From assembly GCA_036186865.1 (NCBI GenBank), contig AP025054.1, positions 4,580,224-4,644,223 on the forward strand: a stretch of DNA of 64,000 bases, in the 5' to 3' direction. Within the stretch, counting starts at the first letter, position 1. Each line of letters begins with the position of its first letter. The notes under the pieces are model-generated. The model was not told the DNA's origin. It worked only from the letters and a program-made list of their open reading frames with translations, and did no database searches. Positions 22,850 to 35,738 of the stretch are shown here, one piece after another. Origin of the DNA: Eustoma russellianum (Eukaryota > Streptophyta > Magnoliopsida > Gentianales > Gentianaceae). The position numbers and the translations under genes were made by a program.

Positions 22850-23477
22850 ATTGTGATCATAGAATAAATCATAATTATTCAATAATGAATATAAGAGACC
22901 GGATTCTTTCACTTATTTTTCCCTTACCTTACTCTTCACTGCACAACACATGATAGCAAGAAATGGTGTGACTAGATGAACGTGACATATTATTCAATCA
23001 TTAATATAAGGGACTCTTGTGTATATTCATCAACTCACATATTGAATTGTTATTTAACATAGATAAAATATAAACATATGTATTCACACGATTTTCAAAT
23101 AATATAGTAATCTCTCTTTATATGTCAATCATTATATTAATTTACTTATAAGATAACTTCAAAGATACCACTTAGTTATTACAGGAAACGCTACCGCTAG
23201 GGTCAGCAAATGTTTAACTCAATTAAGCCTGATACCATAGTTTAAGCCGTTATTAACCCAAATAGCAATATTGCAACCACGCTAAAGTGTCCTAGTTCGA
23301 ATCTATATGTTTTTATTTATAATATCTCAAAACGAATATCAACTGAATTATGTCATCAAACATTTTTTTTCAACATTTCCTGACGAGGGCAAATGTGAAG
23401 ATAAAAAAAGGTTTAAAAACACGTCTATGTAGACATTATCTCGGAGCAAAGGTTGAAATCCTTCACCTCCAGGAACC
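22850..23477. other. Gene-free spacer
   Basis: AT-rich. It contains tRNA-like boxes around 23212-23300 (AACTCAATTAAG and AGTTCGAATC) that may be an old SINE head, but nothing definite. Confidence 0.35.
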
Positions 23478-23590
23478 TCCACCGCCTCAGCCTCAAGAAA
23501 CGTGTGTGGAGGATGTAAATTAGGAGCCCAGCGGCCTCCTAAGTTGGGTGAAATCTTACATAATTACCCATACAAAGTGTCTCCTCACAA
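23478..23590 (-). repeat. SINE family A, 3' part
   Basis: Reverse of the family A 3' half: TGGAGGATGTAAATTAGGAG, then AAGTTGGGTGAAATCTTAC, then AAAGTGTCTCCTCACAAACC. Confidence 0.55.
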
Positions 23591-24470
23591 ACCAAACCTT
23601 TTCTATAGCAGCTGACAAACACTCTGTCCGCGTCATGGATTCGAATATGTATACATTATCTTATCTTATTTTTTTGATAAGTTTATGTCAGAAGTACTGC
23701 AAAATAGTCATTCCCCTTTCAATGAAGTGTCTCAAATTGTTGCTCTTTACAAAAGGTTTTTTTTTTTAATTGACATAATCAGAGTATCTTATGGACATGT
23801 ATGAGTATTTTTACAGTCTCGTAAAAATGTTACATATTTTATTTAGATTTTATTTATTAAAATCTACCTAATAATAAAATGCCTTTATGATTTTTTACAT
23901 AACTTACAACGTCACAAATACTCTTTATGGAAACGCTATATTTTCTCTGTTTTCTGTTATTGTACCTTTAAATATCACAGAGTGTAAAGTTCGTTATATA
24001 GACCAAAGGAGAAGATAATGTATCATTATTTATGTTCTTTCTCTTCTCACTAATCAACACAAATAATATTTTTTTTTTAAAAAAAAAAGTGTTATTTTGC
24101 CGCAACCACATGATTTTGGACCGTCATTTTCTATATGTTGTCATTTTGTTTACCAATAATAAAATACTAATACGCTTAATAATAGAGCTTACTCATAAGT
24201 TTTGTCAGTATCACCTCGCATAATTATATATGTTGTTATTTTGTTAATCAATAATAAAACTATAATACGCTTAATAATGCTGCTTGTTCATAAGTTTTGT
24301 CACTATCACTTCACACAATTATTATGGGAGAAGATCATATACTTCAATTTCGGCCACATCTTCTACTTTATCTAGTGAGACCATATCATGTGTATTTAAT
24401 TATTTTTATATTTAATATATGTGACATAATCTAATTAGTTGTATTAAAAAAATGTGATATGAGCTCTCAG
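23591..24470. other. Gene-free AT-rich spacer
   Basis: I see no gene. Two related segments of about 75 bp (near 24137-24220 and 24228-24310; shared words include TTGTTATTTTGTT-like runs, AATACGCTTAATAAT and CATAAGTTTTGTCA) form an imperfect tandem repeat. Confidence 0.4.
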
Positions 24471-24690
24471 GGCATAGCTCAGTTGGTACTCTGGTTGTGA
24501 TTTGCTTCAAAAGGTCAAGAGTTCGATTCCAGAATCACGCACAGTATGTGTGTTCCACTGCTGTTTCGGCCTAGTTTGCAGGGAGAGACCTTGTGTAGAT
24601 CACTGCGTAAGTCTTTACTCAACCTAAAAATCCGTTGAATTTCTGATTTTCATTATATATAATAATTCTTGAGGTTGAGACGATAGGCTC
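24471..24690 (+). repeat. tRNA-derived SINE, family A, copy 2 (best preserved)
   Basis: GGCATAGCTCAGTTGGTAC supplies a clear A box and GAGTTCGATTCC the B box. The body carries TTTCGGCCTAGTTTGCAGGG and CACTGCGTAAG and the tail ends near TTGAGGTTGAGACGA. The tRNA-like head cannot fold as a full tRNA gene because the 3' acceptor arm is replaced by the SINE body. Confidence 0.8.
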
Positions 24691-24886
24691 TGACAACTAA
24701 GGTATAGCATGAATTGGATGAGAAGATTTTATCCCATGACCTATGACATGACAATTCGATCTACACAGGTTGCTCAAGTGACGCCAGACTTGTTAATAAA
24801 TAGGGAAATTTTTCTTTTTCTTTTTTCTAACAAAGCTCCAGTCGACTCAACTTGTGTGTTTGGTTCGTTGATTTATTATACAAATC

Positions 24887-25098
24887 AAGTTTGAAGAATA
24901 AATTTAAGATCGGTGACGAATATTTATTTTGTATATCCGTTTATCTTCACAAACATATTATCAGATATAACATATATGTATATATTTTTTTTAAGTTTGA
25001 AGAATAAATTTAAGATCGGTGACGAATATTTATTTTGTATATCCGTTTATCTTCACAAACATATTATCAGATATAACATATATGTATATATTTTTTTT
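24887..25098 (+). repeat. Tandem duplication, two 106-bp units
   Basis: Units start at 24887 and 24993 with AAGTTTGAAGAATAAATTT and run to a T tract. I see no or almost no differences between them, so the duplication is recent or the tract was collapsed or expanded in assembly. Confidence 0.85.
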
Positions 25099-25204
25099 AA
25101 AAAAAATATCAAGCTCCTACCTCTTGATTCTTTATTAGAAGTTGTCTTTTTTTGTCCATTTAAGTTGTATTAATGCTTCACTTTCATGTAATAACTATGA
25201 TAAA

Positions 25205-25709
25205 TGTTGAAACTTGGGCTTATATGATGTGAGACACATATCCACTCAAAACGTTAAGGCAATGGGTGGTGGTGTCTCATCCTCATATAACCATGTCTCA
25301 AAGTGTCCAATGTGGGACAATATTCTCAACACATGTCCTCACGTTGCAACGTGGTTTGACATACACATGCGCTTAGAACCCGTCCTCAATCACAAATCAC
25401 AAGTGAGTACACGTTGCAACGTGGCTTGACATACACACGCGCCTTAGAACCCGTCCTCAATCACAAATCACAAGTCAGACATGGACATCTGGACTTGGAT
25501 GAGGGGAGACAATAAATGACCAATCATGGGCCAAGCAAGGTGTGAATCCATATTTTAAACCAGGCTCTGATACCATGTTGAAACTTGAGCTTACATGAGG
25601 TGAGTCACATATTCACTCAAAATCTTAATTCAATGGGTGGTGGTGTCTCATCCTCATATGACCTATGCATTTTATCTCAAGGTGTCCGATTTGGATCAAT
25701 ATTCTCAAA
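25205..25709 (-). mobile_element. TRIM retrotransposon, complete
   Basis: LTR-like ends at 25205-25331 and 25576-25709 (TGTTGAAAC ... TTCTCAA). Beside the right one is GCTCTGATACCA (25564-25575), the reverse complement of the iMet primer site, so the transcript direction is minus. The internal region (about 244 bp) has no ORF. It carries a tandem duplication of about 70 bp around CACGTTGCAACGTGG (two units near 25340-25480), absent from the copy at 16768-17148. Confidence 0.8.
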
Positions 25710-26125
25710 AGTAACTTTATCCAAATATTTGTATTAGGCAATATTCTCTTTTCCAAGTTATGTTTTGTGTCCATTTAAGTTGTATATATGCTTCTCTTTC
25801 GTCTAGAGACAAAAGATTGACAGAAAATAAAATCAAATTTATGAACTAAACAAACATGTTTTCTAAACGTAATATATACGGTTGATTTAATATAGAAATT
25901 CTAACTAAAAGTGTCATATATTACTAGTTTTACACTTTGGCCCTTTTTCTCTTTGGGCCAAATAATGAAGAATTGGACATGACACTAAAACTTGTCCAAA
26001 AAAAGGACATGAGAAAGCACTGTCACATGATATCTGCGTACAGGTAAGTGAAAATTAATGGTAATTCTGCTTGAGATGCAAACTTTATTTGTCGTTTTCA
26101 TATGGCAGAATGTGGATTGTTTAGA
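25710..26125. other. Gene-free spacer
   Basis: AT-rich; nothing recognisable. The motif TCCATTTAAGTTGTAT at about 25770 repeats one at about 25155. Confidence 0.4.
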
Positions 26126-26307
26126 GGGATAGGATCCCCACCGCAAGAGGATGTGGTAACGCGTGATCGTGCGACACATGGCAGCAAGAGAGGATGGTGA
26201 GGCTAGATGCAGGTGACCCTCATCTAGCCTTACAACCCTCTCTTGCTGCCACATATCGCGTTGTCACAAAAAGGGTGAAGAAAATGGGGGTGAGGAGATC
26301 TCAACCC
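26126..26307. mobile_element. G-box foldback MITE, copy 4
   Basis: 182 bp with a perfect 9-bp target duplication TTGTTTAGA (26117-26125 and 26308-26316). The ends are GGGATAGGATCCCC and GAGATCTCAACCC. The G-box cores have decayed to CACATG and CACATA. Confidence 0.9.
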
Positions 26308-26316
26308 TTGTTTAGA

Positions 26317-27124
26317 TACTCGTACTGCGAAAAGTTGATGAATCACAACTTCAAAGAATTTTGTCAAGGACGTATTAGAAAATCCAACACTTTATTAGGT
26401 GAGAGGTGAGCACTTTATTAGGTGAAAGGCCTTACTTGTTAATTACAATATGTCAAATCCAAAGCCGTTCCTGTATAAAAGGTTGACGGGAAAATTTTAA
26501 CACTCATATAGTGGTTACCAAGACCCCACCGCACGCCACCGGCTTACCACTGCCCGCCACCACCCACCATCGCTTCACCACCGTGCGCCATCTCCCTGCC
26601 ATCGCCCTCCACTGTGCCCCCACCGCCCCGCCACTGCAACCGCACCGTCCTATCTATTTAAAGTTTGAGAATATGTCGAGGGCGTTGTCCCCTTGATGCC
26701 TCTACTCATTGGCTTTACCTAATAGGACTCACACACTAGCTCTAACTATCTTGAGGGAAACTTCGGAGGGACCATCCGCTTCTCTCCCGACAATTTCAAA
26801 CACTCTTTGACTCCCTTTTCAAAGTCTTTTTCATCTTTATATCGTGATACTTGTTTGCTATCGGTATCTCACCAGTATTTAGCTTAGGACGGAATTTACC
26901 GCCTTCTTAAGTCTTCATTCCCAAACAATCAAACCGACAATTTCTTATAGTGTAATTTAATATCCTAGTGCGTAGCTACGCCTTAGGGCAAATTGTTAAG
27001 GTACTAGTAACTCACTCCCTTGGAGCGTTAGAGCGTTTTTTCTTCTTTTTCTTTTTAGAGGCTCCAAAACAAGTCTTGAGGATAGATTCTTTAGGATGGT
27101 CATCTTTTTTCCCCTCTTTTTTAG
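26317..27124. other. Gene-free spacer
   Basis: Includes a C-rich, CCACC-repeat patch at 26520-26650 that opens short Pro/His-rich frames without homology to any protein I know. Confidence 0.4.
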
Positions 27125-27304
27125 GGGTTGAGATCTCCTAACCCCCATTTTTCTCATTTCTTTCGTGACCGCGCGACACATGGCAGCAAGGAAGGTGGTA
27201 AGGCTAGATGAGGGTAACCTGCAGCTAGCCTCACCACCCTCCCTTGCTGTCACGTGTCGTGTGGTCACGCGTCACCGCATCCCCTTGCTGTGGGGGGATC
27301 CTAT
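27125..27304. mobile_element. G-box foldback MITE, copy 5
   Basis: 180 bp with a perfect 9-bp target duplication CTTTTTTAG (27116-27124 and 27305-27313). The right arm keeps CACGTG; the left reads CACATG. It landed in an older direct repeat of about 55 bp: the segment beginning TTTTTAGAGGCTC occurs at about 27053 and again at about 27307. Confidence 0.9.
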
Positions 27305-27313
27305 CTTTTTTAG

Positions 27314-28685
27314 AGGCTCGAAAACGAGTCTTTAGGGTAGAATATTTAGGGTAACAATGTTAGACAGACCCAAACTTAAGTTATTTAAGTTGAGAACATG
27401 TTACTAAACCTTCGTCACCGTTAAAAGCAGAGGAACTCTCGTTTTAAAAAGGTTCGATACGTTAATGAAAAAGTTCTTAGATAATGACTACTTATATCAT
27501 TTTTTAAAAATATGTTGACCAGAAAATAATCAAATTTATACTTTTCTTCTTTTTACCAATTAAAAAAACATTAAACTGTGATTTATGTGGTGTTTAAACA
27601 ACTCAATATGATCTTTTACCTATTTCATAAAGTCATAGACAAAACCATGTCCTATATGTTCACATTTTATCAATCTAACTTACATGAAAAAAAATTTTTG
27701 ATTAAAATATTTCTTTTGTGTTTCACATGGTTATCCCATTTTATAGACATTTCATTATCTTCCTAAATTTGTTCATGATAAGTCAAAATTGGTAATAAAA
27801 CTTATGGATCAAGTGAAAAGATTGGCCATAAAATGACCTTAACCCTATTCTCACAGCTCTGCCTCCCTCAGCCTCGCCAACTTCTACCTCCCTTAGCTCC
27901 GCCACTTCAACCTCAACCCCGTAGCACCTCTACCCTCAACCCCACCACACTCAGCCAACCCTTCTCCTTCCTTCGTTTTACATAGGTCTATCCAAATCTA
28001 ATCAGATCTGACATATTTGATTTCAGATTTAAAGACGACGGACGGTAGCGGCAGCGACGGACAATAGAGGCAGTTGTTCGTTTTTAACCGAGTTAAATAG
28101 TGTAAAAACAGAACAAGTTTAAAAACTTTAAGAGGTACAGTAAGAATTCGATATTTATAGTTTAGTTTTGACATATTATATATAATTTAGGACACAAAAT
28201 GTAAATTTTTTAAAAATTATAAATATCATTTATCGGATAACGCGGTTTAGATCTTGAGAAGCTAAAGATGAAACAAAATATGAGAGACCGGGATAACGAA
28301 TATCAGTTTGCTTATGATTAGTTACGGTCGGAAGCCACCAAACTTGTGGAAATGAACAAAGCTGTAGAAATGGTACCGCAGGTGCAATTGCTGTCGGTAG
28401 GTGATTAAATGTTGCCGTCACTGCCACAGCATTTTATGAGTCTTCAGCCAAACAGCACCTGCAACGGTAACAACACCTAAGAAGTGGCAATTACTGAAAA
28501 GGACAGTTAGTTTTGCACGACAATTTAAAAATTAAAAAAAAAGAGAGATCGTACATCTCTCGTTTTATCTATTCAATGCAAAAAGTCATATTCTTATTTT
28601 GAGGACTTTAATGTTTAAACTTTAAATAACTTCATGAAGAATACAAATCAAATATATAAAAAAACATTTTTTTTTGGTTAAACTC
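27314..28685. other. Gene-free spacer
   Basis: AT-rich except for a C-rich patch (27845-27960). No gene, RNA or defined repeat seen. Confidence 0.4.
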
Positions 28686-28798
28686 ATATTGGGCTGGCTG
28701 AGTCTCGTGTGTCCTCTCCCTTTGCAGGACTGCCGGTGGAGCACATCCCTCGATTTACATCCCACCTGGCTAAGGGGCCTCTGGTACAGGTTGGGGGA
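28686..28798 (+). repeat. SINE family B, 3' half
   Basis: Matches the body of the family B copy at 21718-21826 (GGCTGGCTGAGTCTCGTG, CATCCCTCGATTTACATCCC, GGTACAGGTTGGGGG). The tRNA-like head is missing. Confidence 0.7.
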
Positions 28799-29641
28799 GA
28801 ACCCACCCCCTCATCAAAACAAAGAGAGTCCACAAATCGAGCACATGACAGAAAGAGCCAACCCACGAAAATTTTAATTTCAAACATAACCGTAAAGGTT
28901 AGTAGATAATTTAAGATGGACTTTGGACCTACATCATTATTAGGTTTGTAAATAATTGCTCTTAATATTCCTCTTAGATGATGATTATAACAAGGGATAA
29001 TTCCCCCCTCTCTTTTTCTTATATTATGTCTTTCTTTCTGAAAGGCTTGCGGTTCATTACACCAAAGACTTTTGACAGACGGAGAGCCAACGAGTTTAGT
29101 CGAACAGCGTAAGGAGATAACGCCAGTTGGCGAAGTGCTGCTAAGCATCCCTAGCGATACGAAAAGATGGGTCGTGATGATATCATCTACGTCCTAACTC
29201 ACTGATTGAAGTTGATTAGGCTAAACCTCGTTAGGTTTCTCTTATCAGGAGATTATTCTGTTGATTCATTAGATTTGTCAAACCAACTCTCATACGAACT
29301 CCCAACGATTCATTCATCTAACCGTAAACTAGAGTCACTTTAGATTCTGCAATAATTTCTTCATTAATCACTCCGGATTCTTTCATCTCCACTCAATGCT
29401 CTAACGCCTACACCGGATATAGACCGAATTGTCTCACGACGTTCTGAATCAGATACCGCTTTTTGTTTAGCCGAAACTATCCTTGACCTCGTGTTTTTTA
29501 TTTCGTCATTTAGAACCTCTGCTATTTTAAACAAAATGGAAATTGTATATCGCACGAGCGTAAATTGGTCGAAAAATCTAAGCCAGAAAAAAATACATAC
29601 ATAAAAGAGATCCCTTTTCTTTCTAAAATACCCTCATCTTC
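28799..29641. other. Gene-free spacer
   Basis: No gene or defined repeat recognised. Confidence 0.4.
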
Positions 29642-29820
29642 AGGACTGGAATCACCTGACCCCCCTTTAAGGGGGTATTTAAGGATCCGGTGACACGTGT
29701 CACACAGGGGGTGGTGAGGCTGGGTAAAGGTCACCCACATCCAGCCTCACCACCCCCTGTGTGCCACGTGTCGGGCGGTCTGGAGGGGGGTGAGGGACTT
29801 GGGGGTTAGGGATCTCGTTC
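29642..29820. mobile_element. G-box foldback MITE, copy 6
   Basis: 179 bp with a perfect 9-bp target duplication CTCATCTTC (29633-29641 and 29821-29829). Both arms keep CACGTG; the inner arms GGGGGTGGTGAGGCTGG and CCAGCCTCACCACCCCC are near-perfect complements. Confidence 0.9.
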
Positions 29821-29829
29821 CTCATCTTC

Positions 29830-31218
29830 AACCCCTTTTTTTTCTTCATAGGCTCCACCACTACCTCCCCCACAACCACCAACCACCACCTCTTCAACCT
29901 CTTTCTTTCTTTGCTACATTTTTTGGGATGCACGTTGCTTCCACTCAAATCACAATTAACTCCGGAGTCGTAAATTGTTTGCATCGATTTACTTCACCAT
30001 TACAGCATCACGAGACTGCCATATTATCATGCTAGGTCAAGTTCGATACACATGATTTCGTCACTTTAAAGCTGCCAGAAATCAAATTAGCATTTGATTT
30101 AACGTCGTATCATATTATGCCGGTTCCACCTGATAAACATAAAACACATTTCCGGTGCATTAGGTTCCTGTGTTTACACATAGTCCGGAGAAGAACCGGA
30201 TCGCTTTGCGATCTGATGTACGTAGCCTTATCATACACTTTATGATAAGATCATAAAGATGATTTACTATAAGCATGTCTGCAACAATTGCTTCCGGTCT
30301 TGTTCAGGATTATTTGGCTTCTCATCAGGTGTGGAAACTATTATGTTCTAATATTATAACCGGACCAGAGCGGGAAGTAGGTGCTGTTGGCACATAAATT
30401 AAGGTTTGCGACATGATTTACCGCAGAGATGGTGGTGGGGCTGAGAAGGAAAGGAAGGTGGGGAAGAAGAAAGGAATCAATAAATACTGGGAAACATGGG
30501 CAATACAGCTACTTTTTAATTTTGTTCGAAAGGGCTCAAGAGTCGGGGGAAAAACACAAGAAATCTAAAACACATGGAGTAGAAATATAATTATCTCTAA
30601 TACCAATGAAACAGAATCAATAATAACAATGAACTTGTTTTTGGTTTATAAATAAAGGACGTTCCAGATACACTAGTCACAATCCAGAAAAGAGCCAGAA
30701 AAAAGCCAGATCGCTTCGCAAACTGATTTACACTATTACCCTACATAAGGCTCACATGGTACAAGAGACTGGTTTAATCTTATTCATACACTCCAGAAAT
30801 TAGAGACCCCCAAGGGCTTTGGTTGATTATTAGCTCATCAAATCAAGAACTTTAGAACAAAACTTTTGAACATTTCTAGGCCTTGTACTATAAACACACC
30901 GAGATCCAACCTTTTATCTGTTTTTTTAGACCTTTTACTTGAGCCCTAATTTGGTGAAGTCATAAACACAATTAGAGCATGTTCGAGACCGGAAATTAGA
31001 CCGCTAAAGGGTGAAATGCAAATGGCAAAAGTTACACAGACACGTATATATGTGTGTAAGTATATACACACATGAGGGCGAGCAGACATATAAACTCTTC
31101 TTCTGGCAAAAGCCTACCTCTATTCTTCTATGTCAGGAAGCAATAGGGTGCAAGCCAAACGTTAACGGCTCTAAATGAATTTAAAGAACAAAACAACAGA
31201 TTAAAACAAAATTGACCT
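29830..31218. other. Gene-free spacer with two SINE-like fragments
   Basis: Segments near 30190-30240 and 30695-30745 share AGATCGCTTCGCAA-like words (GGATCGCTTTGCGATCTGAT in the first) and resemble reversed ends of TS-type SINEs. Otherwise AT-rich without genes. The right part contains the 3' untranslated region of UTP7. Confidence 0.35.
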
Positions 31219-34200
31219 TCATGATTCCGATTTCTTTCTGACGAACCGTTGCAGCGATTTGGGTAAATCAGTTTCCTCGCTGGTCAGTTTCCTCTTCTTG
31301 GAGGGCTTTTCTTCCTTCTGCACGATTGATTTCTTCGCCTTTTCCACTGCTTCCTGCTTCTTAGCAGCTCTTTTACTTGGTCTATTTCTTCCTTTTGTTT
31401 TCTTCTTAAAAGTAACACTTTTAGCTGCATCAACTGCAGCCTCCTTCTGAGCTTCAATTTCTTCTTTTGTTGGCTTCTCTTTCTTCTTAGAAGTCCTCAC
31501 TGTACCTATCTTAGTTGGATCCAACATGATGGTCTCAGGAGGGAGTTTGTCGAGAAGCGAACGCACCTCCTTCTCTCTACGCTGTTTAGGTGTTTCGTAT
31601 GGATTTGCAACCCAAGTATCAAAGTTAGGCTCACCAGATCCAGGGATTAAGATAGAAGACCAGCCTTTTGAGTGGCCTATTGCTAAAACGTCTTCATACG
31701 GACGGAACGCCAAGCTCGCTACTTGATAACCTTTGGCTATCGAATGGCTCATGTACCGGCTGTAACTCCGGGTACCGGATAAATCTCCATAAACTTGTAC
31801 GAATGATCCAGTAGCTGCAGCTAGCAAGCCTTTTTGACTAAAATCCAATGCCTTCGCGTTCTGCGGTATTGTTTGGAGAACCTCGAACTTCCTCAAGTCC
31901 CAAATCTTGATTTTCCGTTCCATACCGGCGGTTGCCATCAGATGGCCATTGGTGTGGAATGCCATAGCTGTTACAGGTCCTTGATGACAGAGCATTTTGA
32001 CGAGAGGTGCAGAACTAGTAGGTTTCCACATACTCACGGTTCCCCTGGAGTGGCCAACAGCAAGAACGCCATTGAAGGGGTTCACCTTTAGGACATCTGA
32101 ACGGCCATGACCAGTCCGGAAGTTCCCTACCATTTGCCCTGTAGTAACATCCTGATAATGAAGCTGGCCGAATTTGTTTATGGAAGCCAAAAGGAAATGA
32201 TTCTTCAGAAATTGTAGCTTGAGAACTGCACCGTGTTCCTGCAAAAAAGTAGCCAAGCTGTAGTATATGCGCATGGTCACTACTTAAGAGTCGATAAAGT
32301 GAGAATCAAGCAACCATGTATTCAAAGAATAAACCTTGTCCATTTCGCACAAGGTAAACTTATGATACAGAGTTTTTGGAGACTGTCTGGAGATAGTAAA
32401 AAATTGTTATCAAACATGAAACAGAGAAAATAAAGCAGAAGATCATAACAGCCACATAAAATCATGCACATTAATCAAACTACATCAAAACCACCAAAAA
32501 GCAATCCACTGAAGTGACAACTGATATCCACTTCAACCCCATTTTATTCAGGACCCAAAGGAGGACGCTCAAGGTTATGCTGCAACTCCGAAATACTAGA
32601 CCAATAATTCTGCTTCAAAGGAAAGGGGAGAAAGATCGACCTATTCAGATACAAATCATATGACAATCCTTGAGATTTTCTGATAATACCAGAAGAACTT
32701 CTCCATATCAAAATTACCAGATTATATTCACAAAAGCACAGAAGAAAAATAAATCCCCAGTAACTTGATGGCAGACTGGATAGAAGTTGGGAGAAAAAAG
32801 CAGGGCCAAAAGTGCATGCCTCAACAGTTAGGAAGATCAGCAAAAACTAAAAATAAATAAATAAAGGAAAAATACTGTGTTAAAACAGAAAGCTAAAGGT
32901 GCAAACTTGTCATTTCAAAACAAGCCTGTCAAGAAGAATTACTAACCTTCAGGCAGTGAAGCTCCGTACCGTCTCGATTATAAATATAAGGGTACCTGTA
33001 GAAAAATGACATTCAATGATAAATAACTCGCTGTAAACTTCTTATTACGACTTATTGAATTAAAAAAAATCATGAATGACAAGCTTCAAAGAACTTCATA
33101 AATCCAAACCTTCAAAGTTTGGTGAGGAAACATATTACACGACAGCTGAGCGCACAGGCCCTCAGGAGCATTGGATCAATTAGTAATTATACAGTAAATG
33201 AAAATGTCTGACAAATTCCTAACCCAAAAGTACATAAAAAGTAAGGTTCAAAGGCAAAAACTTTGTTAACCAACATAATCATCAAACAGGATGCAAATAG
33301 GTGATTAATGGTTTAAAGTCTACAAAAAAACATGCACATTAGCTGACATTACACTAAAAACCATACAAGAGTAGTAGAATATAAATGTGCAATAATGTAA
33401 ATAAATATTAACAATCAGCTCTTAAGAGTTTTAGCGGAAGCCCAACATGCAATAATTACAACAAATTTCCTTGACCAAAAAAGGGAAAAGGAAAAGGAGA
33501 GGCAGGGAGAAAAAGGAATACAGCAGGTTTGGACGATATAAACCTAAAGGACAACGTTTGTAATTTGGTCAATAGGAGCAAAGATCCTACTTTTTCTGCG
33601 CAGCAGCAAAAAACAGCTCATTATGCAGGAACACCACATCACGCAGAGTTTCCCTGACCTTTAAACAAGAAACATTAGCAAAACAATGAAATATTCACAG
33701 TTAAGCATATTAAAGAATCACAGTCAAGTTAAGATACAATTTGACATGATAGCAGGACTTAAAAGACTTGAACACTAATGCAGCTTGTAGTGAACACCAC
33801 ACTACAAAACCAGTGGACAAATTTCAACAATAACATTCGAAAATGATTGAAATGGAAAGAAAAAAACCTGAAGTTCTTTAATTAGCGACATATTTTTCAT
33901 GTCCAGAATAGCAAGGTGGCCTTTACGCCCAGCCAATGCCATATATCGACCGCTCGCAGTGAAGTCCAGATTGTAGGGACCAAAATCTGGTTAACATGAT
34001 ATTAATGAACCAAATCAGAAGAAATAGCCTATTACAAACATCAAAGTGTAATATGTCAGACGGAAATTACATGAACTCCCATCTACTTGGGTGAAAACAC
34101 AACAAAAGAAAATTAAAAGCTATTATTACTACTCATCAACTGCAATTCTGCAAAATTGTAGCTGTCCTTTAGCCAGTTTTGGAAAGGACAATACAAGATG

Positions 34201-35530
34201 GCATATATTTCCTCAGTGGTAGGGGGAAACCAGAAATAGTGAAGCTTATAACTACTACCGAAATGATAGAAACAGATGTCAGCATTTTGCAGGTAATGGA
34301 AAAAAAGATCCTACACAGACTTGGCAAGCTAGAAGCACCAAGAGGTTAAAGAAATCACCAACTTAAAATAATGACAAGTACCAACCTGGTAACACAATGT
34401 CGTATTGACTTCTGGAGCTCAGGATGTCTACTTCCTGAGCAATAGATTCCTGTTTAATCCTCCATGTCTTCTCTGTACCTTCAGCTTCCAAATAGCCCCC
34501 ATCACTAGGCAACAGCCACTGAAAGCCCACGAAAAAGCATGGGTTTGTACTAAATAAGAGCATCTGAAAGTGAATCTAAATAGAAGCTGATACTCGAGAA
34601 AAGCAAGAGGACTCATGTTTTCCTCTTTGGATCAAGAACCCTTTGGCATTGCCATGATATCAGTAATTTGTTTAAGATAACAAAAACAAAATTTCGTGTA
34701 AACATAGCAACAAAGCGCTGACAGACCTTCTCAATTTTAGCAGCTGCTTTAGCCGACTTTCCATACAAGTCTTCCCTCACAGAAAGCTGACCTTTTAGCT
34801 TTTTATCTTGTAAAATCTGCAAATACATGAACCATGAAGACAGAAAAGAGAAAGTTTTCTTCAATACTTACGCTTCTTACCTTCTTATTATCTGATAAAA
34901 AGTACCAGTGACTAGATGTTCATGTTATATTCAGAATAATTAAACATTCTAATCGTACCTCCAAGTTAGAACCTTGACCTCTAAGGTACTTTTGCACTTT
35001 GGCGTCAGTCTCCTCGTCATGGTCCTACAAATAACAGGCAGGAAGATTTAGGATGCATAACTTTTAAGCTACCTATTTATCCTCATAAGCAACAAGATAG
35101 CTTCATATGCGAACATATGAAGAAGATAACATGTAGCTGCTGCTAGCCACATTATACCCCGATAAAATAAGAAATGCAGCCTGCGAAAAACCATATCTAG
35201 GTAAAAGAGTTAATCCAAGCTCTGAAATCTGAATTAAGAAATCTTCTTCGACAATATGGTCGAGACAGGGAATGTATCCAAGAACTTTCCGCCAGCTTAA
35301 GTTCCAATATTTAATAAAAAGTTCACAATGTCAAACAAACAGCCAAATAGGGAAGTTTCAAATTCTCCCCCTTTTCACCTGAGAGTTGAGACAAAAACAT
35401 TACCATAACGCCAAAACAACCATGGAACAGTCAATGTTGAAAACTCAATAGCAAAACGGACAAACTAAAAAACTAGTAGTAAATCCGCACAGAAGTAGCT
35501 TACCTCAGACAGAAAGGCAGTGGAGTCCAT
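31219..35530 (-). CDS. UTP7: U3 snoRNP / SSU processome WD40 protein UTP7 (WDR46, BING4)
   Basis: Exons (-): 35530-35504, 35024-34959, 34816-34727, 34518-34386, 33986-33868, 33658-33591, 32995-32947, 32238-31219. All are GT-AG and phases join to one 523-aa frame, normal for the family. Established: UTP7/WDR46 is a nucleolar scaffold of the small-subunit processome, required for 18S rRNA maturation. Seen: short acidic N terminus MDSTAFLSE, a charged helical region, WD40 blades including FGPYNLDFTASGRYMAL and KIKIWDLRKFEVL (about residue 292 onward), the BING4CT region (about 354-432) with GSGEPNFDTWVANPYET and KQRREKEVRSLLDKLPPE, and a Lys-rich tail (KKKTKGRNRPSKRAAKK) that looks like a nucleolar localisation signal. 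A telo-box-like motif lies upstream. No defects seen. Confidence 0.96.
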
Positions 35531-35738
35531 CTGCAATTTTGATGCAGTCGGAGAAGATGGCCTTTATCGTTTCCTGCTACAGATGCAAGAATTCATGTAT
35601 CCTTAACCAGATTCCGTAATGTGAAATTGAAGGAGAACAACAAACAACTCCAACCAAGGAAGGTAAATGAAGGGGAAGAAAATCAATGAAGGAATTGAAA
35701 GCAGCAAAAAGGTCGAGAACCTACAGGGTTAAGGTCGA

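Noticed and set aside
23210..23310. Another SINE head
   Set aside because: Only loose A- and B-box matches; no shared body with any other repeat in the window.
24471..24560. A tRNA gene
   Set aside because: The A and B boxes are good, but no acceptor stem closes and the sequence continues into a SINE body found elsewhere in the window.
26520..26700. Proline/histidine-rich coding region
   Set aside because: A CCACC-type simple repeat opens several frames; there is no conserved domain.
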